From assembly GCA_017882655.1 (NCBI GenBank), contig JADGPB010000071.1:1-9188 (forward strand): a DNA stretch of 9,188 nucleotides, given 5' to 3'. This document shows positions 1 through 5,570 of this stretch, piece by piece. Below the pieces are notes generated by a model that ran no database searches, was not told the DNA's origin, and worked only from the letters and a program-made list of their open reading frames with translations. Source of the stretch: Propionibacteriales bacterium. GTDB taxonomy: Bacteria > Actinomycetota > Actinomycetes > Propionibacteriales > Propionibacteriaceae. Within the stretch, counting starts at the first letter, position 1. Each line of letters starts with the position of its first letter. A program made the translations under genes and the position numbers.

Positions 1-851
1 CCCATCGGGTACACGTCGAAGGTGCCTTCGCCCGGAATCGTCACCATCGGAAGCCAGCTACCCGGGCTAGCCGGATCTTCCAGCAGAACCGAGGACGGGT
101 CGATGGAGGCGCTGGTCCCCGGTGTGTCGTTGCTGGTCACGTCGAGGACGACGTCCAGCCCTTGGGGCGTGGTTGCGGTGTCCGGCGACGCGCTGGGCGG
201 CGCGCCGACCGTGATGGTGACGTCTGAGACGGCGTGGGTTCCGTTGGTGTCGGCCACCCGGTACGGCATGGCCGGGGTCGTCCCCGAGTAGCCGGCCTGC
301 GGGGTGAACGTCACCGAACCGTCGGGGTGTACGGCGTAGGTGCCCATGCCCGACACGGTCACGGAGGCTTTCCAGCCCAGGTCGGCGGGATCCTTGAGCT
401 GTACGGAACCGGCGACGAGCGGAGCCGTCGGCGCGCCTTCGGCATCGTTCGCGAGAAGCGGCACGGTGACGGCGTGCAGGTACGGAGTCGTGGCGGCATC
501 AGGCGCTGCGGTCGGCGTGATCGCGTCGACAGTCACCGTGATCGTCGAGGTCGCCAGCTGACCAGCCTCGTCGGCCACGCGATAGGTCAGCGTGGTGGCG
601 GTGCCGGAGAACGTGAGCACCGGTGTGAAGAGCACCTTGCCCGTGGCGCCGTCGACGCTGTACGTACCCTGGCCGGCGATCGTGACCGTCGAGGAGTACG
701 CACTGCTGGACGGGTCGAAGATCCGGACCGACGCCGGGTCCAGTGGTGCCGCCGCGTCGCTGGTGTCGTTGCTCAGCGGGTCGAGCGTCACCGGGATGCC
801 CTGCGGAGTGGTGGCGGTGTCTGGCGACGCGACGGGCGCCGCGGGGTTGCT
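1..851 (-). repeat. CshA-type repeat unit 3: domains R9, R10 and partial R11
   Basis: Residues 1258-1540: R9 851-528, R10 527-207, R11 from 206 to the left edge (68 codons visible). R9 is type A with the NDTSD...LDPASV block also seen in R1 and R5. R10 is type B with EGAPTAPLV as in R6. R11 opens with GAPP and TPQG, as expected for a third-position domain. The register therefore continues past the edge, and at least the rest of R11 must lie outside. Confidence 0.85.
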
Positions 852-3800
852 CACCGTGACCGAGACCGTGGAGGTGGCCATCGTGCCGTTGGCGTCATCG
901 ACGAGGTACGTGACCGTCGGTGTCGTACCCGTGAATCCTTGGACCGGGGTGAAGATCACGGAGCCGTCGGGCTGTACGACGTAGGTCCCCACACCGGGAA
1001 GCGTCACGCTGGATGCGTACAGCGAGGTCGAGGGATCGAACAGCTGCACCGACGAGGGCAGCAGCGGCACGGCCGCGTCACCGGCGTTGTCGTTGCTCAG
1101 CAGGGGCACGGTGACCGGCGTCTCGTACGGCGTGGTTCCGCTGTCGGGCTGCGCGACGGGCGTGACCTCGTTGACGACCACGGAGATCGTCGACGTCGTC
1201 CGGTTGCCGTCGGAGTCGGTGACCTCGTAGGTGAGAGGCGTCGCGTTGCCATGGAACGTCAGCACGGGCGTGAAAGTCACCGTGGCGTCGGCGGGACTGA
1301 CGCCGTACGTGCCCTGGTTCGCGATCGTGACGCTGGCCTTGTACGTGCTGTCCGACGCGTCGAAGAGGTTGACCGAGCCGGGGACCAGCGTGGCGCCGGA
1401 ACCGGGGTTGTCGTTGGTGAGGGTGTCAACGATCGTCGGCTGGCCCTGCAGTGTCGAGCCCGAGTCGGGGTTCGCCACGGGTGCCGCGCCCACGGTGATT
1501 CGGACGGTCGACTGCGCGTACGTGCCGTTGGCGTCGGCGACGCGGTACGGAAGATCGGCGGTGGTGCCGGAGTAGCCGCTCGCGGGGGTGAACGTGAGCG
1601 AGCCGTCGGGGTTCACCACGTAGGTGCCGATGGCGGGTCGCGACACCGAGGTGTTCCAGGTGCTGGTGGCGGGGTCCCGGAGCTGTACGGAGCCGGGGAC
1701 GAGGGGGGCCGTGGGAGCGCCCTCGAGATCGTTGGTGAGCAGCGGAACGGTGACGGCGTGCGCGTACGGCGTGGTGGCCGAGTCCGGTGATGCGCCGGGC
1801 GTCACGGCGGTGACCTCGACGGAGATCGTCGATGTCGCCAGCTGGCCGGCCTCGTCGGCGACCTGGTACTGCACCGGGGTGGCGCTGCCGTGGAACGTCG
1901 GCACAGGCGTGAAGGTGACGGAGCCGTCCGGATTGATCGTGTAGGTGCCCTGAGTGGGAACCGTCAGGGTGGTCACGGGCGTGGCGCCGTCGAGCAGCTT
2001 CACCGAGGTCGGGTCGAGCGGGGCCGAGGGGTCGCTGCTGTCGTTGGTGAGCGGCAGGATCGAGACCTGGACGCCCTGTGCCGTCGTCGCGGAGTCGGGC
2101 AACGCTGCAGGCGCCGGCGGAGCGGTCACGGTCACCGAGACCGTGGACTGGGCCTGGGTGCCGTTGGCGTCCGCGACACGGTAGGGGAGCGATGCGGTGC
2201 CCGTGTAGCCCTGCGCCGGGGTGAACACCACCGAACCGTCGGGCTGTACGGAGTAGGCGCCGACACCGGCCAGCGTGACGGTCGACTTCCACGTGCTGCC
2301 GACGGGGTCTTGAAGCTGGACGGACGACGAGTTGAGGACCACTTCTGGGACGCCGGCCGAGTCGTTGTCCAGCACCGTCACCGTGGTGGGCGTCTCGTAC
2401 GGAGTCGTGGCTGTGTCCGGGAGGACGGTCGGAACCACTGGCGAGACGGTGACCTGTTCCGCCGCCTGGGCGGTCGCGCCGTTGGTATCCGTGACCCGGT
2501 AGGTGATCGGTGAGGCTGGGCCTGTGAAGGCGGGAAGCGGAGCGAACGTGACGTCCCCGGTGGCGGGGTTGACCGTCCAACTGCCCTCGCCGGCCACCAT
2601 GACGGAGCTCCCGAAGGTTGCCGAGGCCGGGTCCTTCAGGACCACCGATGACGGCACCAGGGCCGCACCGAGTGGGCCGAGGGTGTCGTTGCTGAGGGGG
2701 GTCAGCGTGACCGGAACCCCTTGCGGCGTCGACGAGGAGTCGTCGTTCGCGGCTGGCGGCGGGGGGGCGCCGACGGTGATGCTCAACGTCGCGGTGGCAT
2801 CCGTTCCGTTGTCGTCCGCGACGCGGTACGTGATCGGCGTGGCCGGGCCGCGGAACAGGGGCTCGGGCGTGAAGGTCACCTCGCCCGAGACGGCGTCCAC
2901 GGAGTAGGCCCCTTGGGCGGCGATCGTGAAGGACGTGACGTAGGTCGAGGTGGACGAGTCGAACAGCACGACGCTGCTTGGTACGAGCGGCGAGGAGGGC
3001 TCCCCAGCTTTGTCGTTGGCGAGCACGTCCACCGTCGTCGCAGTGGCGAACGGCGTCGAGAACACATCGTTCACCGGCGCGGGAGTCACGGCGGTCACCT
3101 GCACCGTGATCGTGGAGGTCGCGTCCTGCGCGTAGCCGTCAGTGACGCGGTACGTGAGTTGGGTGGCGGGCCCGGTGAATGCCGGCAGCGGGTCGAACGT
3201 CACCAGGCCGCTCAGCGGGTTGACCGTGTACGTGCCCTCGTCGGCGATCGTCACGGAGGTCACGTAGGTGCTGGTGCCCGGATCGAACAGTCGTACCGAG
3301 GTCGGATCGAGCGCAGTTATCGGATCGGAGCTGTCGTTGGTCAACGGGTTGAACGTGACGTTGACGTCCTGCTGGGTGATCGGGGAGTCAGGCATGGCCG
3401 TCGGGGTGGCGAGTGGGGTGATCGCGAGCGTGTAGTCCTCGACCTCGCCGGAGTCGGAAGGGCCCGTGGGGCCCGAGGTCTGGGCCGTGTTGTAGCCGAC
3501 GCGGAACCGGGCGTACGTCGTCCCAGCGGTCAGTCCGCTCAGTCCCGCCCACGTGAGGGTCGCGGAGGTCTGGTGGGCCGCAACCGCAGCGCACTGGCGT
3601 TCGCCGGACTCGAACGTGCCGTTCTGGTCGAAGTCGACCCAGCCGCAGACCTGGCCGGCGGAGCTCGCCCCGGACAGGGCGACGGTCGTCGTGTAGCTCG
3701 TCTCGACCGTGGAGAGGCTGGACAGGGCGGCCCCGTCGTCGGTGTCGCCCGAGGCGGACGCGCCCGCGTGCGGGCTGGTCGTGGCATCGAGTGTTCCGGT

Positions 3801-4622
3801 GGAGTCCGCCGTCACCGTGTTGCCGAGGCGGATGTCGCTCCGGACAGCGCGAGCAGCGTTGCCCTGGTCGTACGTGGCGGGTGCATCGCCGTAGTCCTGG
3901 TCGACGGTCGCCAGGACGAGGAACTCGTCAGCGCTACCCCCGCCGAGGGCGTCGGACGTGGAACCGGTGGCTACCGCGCCGACGGTGAAGGTCACGCTCG
4001 AAACGGTGCCCGCGATCCGGACCGAGCCGCAGCCGGCCGTCTGCGGGGTGTCCGTGCACAGAGAACTGGTGTTGGGGTCAACCGCCGTGATCATGGGGCC
4101 CGACGCGGTGCCCACCACCTGGGAGTTCGTTCCCGAAACCAAGGTCATGGTCGCTGCCGGTGCTGCTGGCACGCTCGACGTCAGCGTCAACGTGGTGTGG
4201 AAGATCGTGCCGCTCACGGTTGAATCGCCCAGACCGGCGAAGTGGATGGTCGGGTTGACCACGGGATGCGCGAAGGTGACGGTCAGCGTGCCGAGCCCCG
4301 AGCATGCCGTTGCATCGCCTGCGCAGCCACTCACGTCGGTCGTGACCGACTCCGACGGCGTGGTCGATGCGATGTTCGGCGTGTACATCCCAGGGACGAC
4401 GCCCATGGCGCCTGCCGTAGTGGCTGCGCCATTGAGCGTGGTCTTGACGGTCGCTTCCCACGTCTGCGCGAGGCCGGATCCTGCCAGAATGCCGACTCCA
4501 CCGGCGAAGGGGGCGACGGGCGCTTCGTACGCGGAGGCCGACCTTGTCCCAGCAAAGACCAGCCCCAGCGCGAGTACACCTACGAGCAGGGACCTACCTG
4601 TGGTCTTCGACAAGATGCGCAT
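1..4622 (-). CDS. Large secreted CshA-type fibrillar adhesin, C-terminus beyond the window
   Basis: Reading the minus strand from the ATG at 4622-4620 gives 1540 codons with no stop, running off the left edge. Every domain boundary I placed stays in the same frame. Seen in order: a Sec signal peptide (basic start, hydrophobic core about residues 12-25, SASA before Y32); an unassigned Thr/Ser-rich, beta-type head (about 32-240); a DYGDAP motif (243-248) leading to GEVED (392-396); then repeats from residue 402 to the edge. Ten are complete at 105-109 residues and an eleventh is cut. Their signatures (LxND, GTYxVxPxxGxVxFTP, YRVxDxNG) match CshA-type fibril repeats, which form the stalk of the Streptococcus gordonii adhesin CshA. 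All six cysteines (100, 107, 189, 198, 326, 344) lie in the head and GEVED part; I found none in the repeats. By family, it is a surface stalk carrying a binding head. Ligand, total length and anchoring (sortase signal, membrane segment or release) cannot be seen. The gene stands alone and diverges from the alaS operon. Confidence 0.93.
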   Translation of the reverse strand, partial: MRILSKTTGRSLLVGVLALGLVFAGTRSASAYEAPVAPFAGGVGILAGSGLAQTWEATVKTTLNGAATTAGAMGVVPGMYTPNIASTTPSESVTTDVSGCAGDATACSGLGTLTVTFAHPVVNPTIHFAGLGDSTVSGTIFHTTLTLTSSVPAAPAATMTLVSGTNSQVVGTASGPMITAVDPNTSSLCTDTPQTAGCGSVRIAGTVSSVTFTVGAVATGSTSDALGGGSADEFLVLATVDQDYGDAPATYDQGNAARAVRSDIRLGNTVTADSTGTLDATTSPHAGASASGDTDDGAALSSLSTVETSYTTTVALSGASSAGQVCGWVDFDQNGTFESGERQCAAVAAHQTSATLTWAGLSGLTAGTTYARFRVGYNTAQTSGPTGPSDSGEVEDYTLAITPLATPTAMPDSPITQQDVNVTFNPLTNDSSDPITALDPTSVRLFDPGTSTYVTSVTIADEGTYTVNPLSGLVTFDPLPAFTGPATQLTYRVTDGYAQDATSTITVQVTAVTPAPVNDVFSTPFATATTVDVLANDKAGEPSSPLVPSSVVLFDSSTSTYVTSFTIAAQGAYSVDAVSGEVTFTPEPLFRGPATPITYRVADDNGTDATATLSITVGAPPPPAANDDSSSTPQGVPVTLTPLSNDTLGPLGAALVPSSVVLKDPASATFGSSVMVAGEGSWTVNPATGDVTFAPLPAFTGPASPITYRVTDTNGATAQAAEQVTVSPVVPTVLPDTATTPYETPTTVTVLDNDSAGVPEVVLNSSSVQLQDPVGSTWKSTVTLAGVGAYSVQPDGSVVFTPAQGYTGTASLPYRVADANGTQAQSTVSVTVTAPPAPAALPDSATTAQGVQVSILPLTNDSSDPSAPLDPTSVKLLDGATPVTTLTVPTQGTYTINPDGSVTFTPVPTFHGSATPVQYQVADEAGQLATSTISVEVTAVTPGASPDSATTPYAHAVTVPLLTNDLEGAPTAPLVPGSVQLRDPATSTWNTSVSRPAIGTYVVNPDGSLTFTPASGYSGTTADLPYRVADANGTYAQSTVRITVGAAPVANPDSGSTLQGQPTIVDTLTNDNPGSGATLVPGSVNLFDASDSTYKASVTIANQGTYGVSPADATVTFTPVLTFHGNATPLTYEVTDSDGNRTTSTISVVVNEVTPVAQPDSGTTPYETPVTVPLLSNDNAGDAAVPLLPSSVQLFDPSTSLYASSVTLPGVGTYVVQPDGSVIFTPVQGFTGTTPTVTYLVDDANGTMATSTVSVTVSNPAAPVASPDTATTPQGIPVTLDPLSNDTSDAAAPLDPASVRIFDPSSSAYSSTVTIAGQGTYSVDGATGKVLFTPVLTFSGTATTLTYRVADEAGQLATSTITVTVDAITPTAAPDAATTPYLHAVTVPLLANDAEGAPTAPLVAGSVQLKDPADLGWKASVTVSGMGTYAVHPDGSVTFTPQAGYSGTTPAMPYRVADTNGTHAVSDVTITVGAPPSASPDTATTPQGLDVVLDVTSNDTPGTSASIDPSSVLLEDPASPGSWLPMVTIPGEGTFDVYPM
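852..2126 (-). repeat. CshA-type repeat unit 2: domains R5-R8
   Basis: Four tandem domains, residues 833-1257: R5 2126-1812, R6 1811-1491, R7 1490-1173, R8 1172-852. R5 and R7 are type A (TAQG and TLQG starts, TFHG turns). R6 and R8 are type B (TPYAHAV and TPYETPV starts, PDGS, GYSGT/GFTGT, DANGT). Linkers TAVTP, GAAP, NEVTP and SNPAAP fall in the same positions as in unit 1. R6 matches R10, 428 residues away, better (about 69% by my ungapped hand count) than it matches R8, two domains away (about 59%). Confidence 0.87.
2127..3419 (-). repeat. CshA-type repeat unit 1: domains R1-R4
   Basis: Four tandem domains, residues 402-832: R1 3419-3096, R2 3095-2772, R3 2771-2445, R4 2444-2127. R1 and R3 are type A (TQQD and TPQG near the start, then an AFTG turn). 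R4 is clearly type B (TPYETP start, PDGS, GYTGT, ADANGT). R2 is mixed: it has a B-like start and end but an A-like centre (FTPEPLFRGPATPITY). Linkers are TAVTP before R2, GAPPPP at R3, SPVVP at R4 and TAPPAP leading out. This is the first of three copies of the four-domain register. Confidence 0.85.
3423..3893 (-). other. DYGDAP - GEVED module of the adhesin
   Basis: Residues 243-400 begin with DYGDAP and then have the pattern LGNTVTAD ... SGDTDDG. This leads into CGWVDFDQNGTFESGERQ and ends with SGEVEDYTL. Blocks like this are common in large bacterial surface and secreted proteins and are known as the GEVED domain, named after the closing motif; its function is not known to me. Here it links the head to the repeat stalk. 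It carries one cysteine pair (C326, C344) that could form a disulfide in the exported protein. Confidence 0.8.
4530..4622 (-). other. Sec signal peptide of the adhesin
   Basis: The first 31 residues show the three-part form: a short basic region (R2, K6, R10), a hydrophobic core about L12 to G25 (LLVGVLALGLVFAG), and a small-residue end SASA followed by Y32, which fits signal peptidase I cleavage after A31. There is no lipobox cysteine, so this is a plain secreted protein and not a lipoprotein. There is no twin-arginine motif and no YSIRK-type motif. Confidence 0.85.
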
Positions 4623-4630
4623 GTCTCCTC
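4623..4630 (-). promoter_or_regulatory. Ribosome-binding site of the adhesin and start choice
   Basis: The minus strand reads GTGAGGAGACATG. The AGGAG core ends only two bases before the ATG, closer than usual. An in-frame TGA lies nine bases upstream (4631-4629), so no longer form exists. A TTG at codon 4 (4613-4611) would sit eleven bases after the core and is a possible alternative start. Either choice leaves a good signal peptide, so the product barely changes. Confidence 0.55.
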
Positions 4631-4665
4631 ACATGTCTGGCGCGCGCACTTGTGGCCACGCATGA

Positions 4666-4708
4666 GTCACGCCAGGGACTACGACGCTAACGAGCCGACA
4701 GGCGTGAC
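4666..4708. promoter_or_regulatory. Inverted repeat GTCACGCC - N27 - GGCGTGAC in the divergent spacer
   Basis: Perfect 8-bp arms lie at 4666-4673 and 4701-4708, with their centres 35 bp apart. A second, overlapping match (CCAGGG at 4672-4677 with CCCTGG at 4708-4713) makes the two half-sites resemble each other further. It lies 44-86 bp upstream of the adhesin start, where an operator could act. On the minus strand a TAGCGT (4689-4684) sits between the arms and could be a -10, but I see no matching -35. A binding role is inference; an 8-bp dyad in GC-rich DNA can arise by chance. Confidence 0.3.
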
Positions 4709-4734
4709 CCTGGCAACATGAGGAGGACCTCAGA

Positions 4735-4776
4735 ATGAATTCCGCCAAGGCGCGTAGGGGTAGGCACCCGGTATGA
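4735..4776 (+). CDS. Possible 13-codon leader peptide or small ORF
   Basis: ATG at 4735 opens a 13-residue reading frame, MNSAKARRGRHPV, ending in TGA at 4774-4776. An AGGAGG at 4721-4726 precedes it with an 8-base spacer, which is close to ideal and better than the sites of the larger genes nearby. The Shine-Dalgarno partly sits in a small hairpin (TGAGG 4719-4723, loop AGGA, CCTCA 4728-4732). The peptide is very basic (K, three R, H) and ends before the -10-like box of the DUF948 operon, so it would need its own promoter further left. I recognise no known leader peptide. It may be chance. Confidence 0.22.
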   Translation: MNSAKARRGRHPV

Positions 4777-4802
4777 CCGGCGTGCGCCGCGGCTGCGTGC
4801 AC

Positions 4803-4808
4803 TAGGCT
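4803..4808 (+). promoter_or_regulatory. Likely -10 box (TAGGCT) of the DUF948-alaS operon
   Basis: TAGGCT fits the TANNNT form of actinobacterial principal-sigma -10 boxes and would place the transcript start near 4815, about 40 bases before the DUF948 start codon. The sequence 16-19 bases upstream (around 4778-4786, GC-rich) does not resemble TTGACA. Only the -10 supports the call, as often happens in high-GC actinobacteria. Confidence 0.4.
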
Positions 4809-4853
4809 GACGGCGGCCCAAGAGTCTCCAGTGGACAAGGACGGTGAGGACGG

Positions 4854-5255
4854 ATGACCGGTGGTGATGTAGCGAGCTTGATCGGGGCGATCGCTGGGCT
4901 GATCGCTGCGCTCGCCCTGCTCATCGGCGCTGTCTGGCTCGCCATGCTCCTCGGACGGCTTTCGGGATCGGTCAAGGAGCTGACCGCGGTCGTGCGCGAG
5001 GTCAACACCGGCGTCACCGAGACCCTGCCGGAGGTCAAGCGGCTCGTCGTGACCGTCAACGACGAGCTCGAGAAGGTCGGCGTCGTCACCGACGATGTCG
5101 CGAAGCTCTCCGGCCACGCGAGCTCGGTCGCGAGCGACGCGTCGCAGCTGTCCAGCCTCGTGACGTCGACCGTCGCGGGACCCTTGGTGAAGCTCTCCGC
5201 GTTCTCGTACGGGGTCCGTCGTGCGATCAACTCGGTCAAGAAGAAGAAGAACTGA
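4854..5255 (+). CDS. DUF948 domain-containing membrane protein
   Basis: This 133-residue protein opens with a single hydrophobic segment (about residues 8-34: SLIGAIAGLIAALALLIGAV and on to AMLLG). A heptad-rich, probably coiled-coil stretch follows (about 35-105: VKELTAVVREVNTGV ... EVKRLVVTVNDELEKVG). The tail is GPLVKLSAFSYGVRRAI followed by KKKK. That arrangement and tail are typical of actinobacterial DUF948 proteins, whose biochemical role is unknown. The N-terminus is probably outside or in the membrane and the basic tail inside. A GGTGAGGA (4843-4850) precedes the ATG, with the core three bases away. It is the first gene of the rightward set, and its stop is one base from the next ATG, so the two are almost certainly translated from one message. 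Confidence 0.88.
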   Translation: MTGGDVASLIGAIAGLIAALALLIGAVWLAMLLGRLSGSVKELTAVVREVNTGVTETLPEVKRLVVTVNDELEKVGVVTDDVAKLSGHASSVASDASQLSSLVTSTVAGPLVKLSAFSYGVRRAINSVKKKKN

Positions 5256-5256
5256 C

Positions 5257-5532
5257 ATGCGCAGGGTCGTGTGGTTCGCCCTGGGCGCGGCAGTCGCCGT
5301 TCTCGTGGTCGTCAAGGGCGCGCAGCTCCTGCGCCGCGCGACTCCTGAAGGCGTCCGGGAGCAGGTCGCCGAGGCCTCTGCAGACCTCGGTCAGCGAGCG
5401 ACGTTGTTCGTCAAGACCCTGACGACCTCCATGGCCGAACGCGAGGCCGAACTCCGGTCTGCCCTCGGCATCGACGGCGCCGACGCTGCGGAGCGGCCTG
5501 CCGCCGCCCCTGCACGCCGCGCCACGTCCTAG
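5257..5532 (+). CDS. DUF6167 family small membrane protein
   Basis: A 91-residue protein with an N-terminal membrane segment (about residues 4-22, VVWFALGAAVAVLVVVKGA), a central amphipathic helix region (GVREQVAEASADLGQRATLFVKTL, then MAEREAELRSAL) and an Ala/Pro-rich tail. It resembles the actinobacterial DUF6167 family, which sits between the DUF948 gene and alaS; its function is unknown. I take the ATG at 5257, one base after the DUF948 stop, over an in-frame ATG at 5221. The longer form would overlap DUF948 and add an Arg-rich stretch that merely reads the lysine-tail codons in another frame. There is no strong Shine-Dalgarno; the AAGAAGAAGAA that encodes the DUF948 lysine tail is the only purine-rich stretch before it. 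Confidence 0.8.
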   Translation: MRRVVWFALGAAVAVLVVVKGAQLLRRATPEGVREQVAEASADLGQRATLFVKTLTTSMAEREAELRSALGIDGADAAERPAAAPARRATS

Positions 5533-5570
5533 ACGCCCCTTGACCCGACACACGTAAGGAACACATCACC

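Noticed and set aside
234..1790. Long plus-strand open frame of 518 codons opposite the adhesin
   Set aside because: The product is an Arg/Gly/His-rich sequence with no domain pattern, typical of an antisense frame in high-GC DNA. The minus-strand frame gives a coherent signal peptide and regular repeats.
1426..2580. Minus-strand frame of 384 codons in another phase of the adhesin
   Set aside because: Its His/Arg/Pro-rich product is the repeat array read out of frame; the true frame stays open through it.
1..3419. DNA-level tandem repeats considered as a mobile or CRISPR-like array
   Set aside because: The spacing is about 320 bp, the repeats diverge, and they stay in one reading frame. They are protein domain repeats.
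2721..4223. Long plus-strand open frame of 500 codons opposite the adhesin head
   Set aside because: Same low-complexity Arg/Gly/Val make-up, and it lies wholly within the adhesin gene. It is a codon-bias shadow.
4629..4635. ATG followed directly by TGA just upstream of the adhesin start, with AGACATG occurring twice 12 bases apart
   Set aside because: A start-stop pair could act as a minimal upstream frame, but it has no ribosome-binding site and a 7-base direct repeat is easily chance.
4781..4795. GC-rich mini-hairpin GGCG-TG-CGCC before the -10-like box as a terminator
   Set aside because: The stem is four base pairs with a two-base loop and no T-run. It is too weak to be a terminator.
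5533..5570. TTGACC before alaS (5540-5545) as a separate -35
   Set aside because: No -10-like sequence follows within the 38-base gap, so alaS is best seen as transcribed with the two genes before it.
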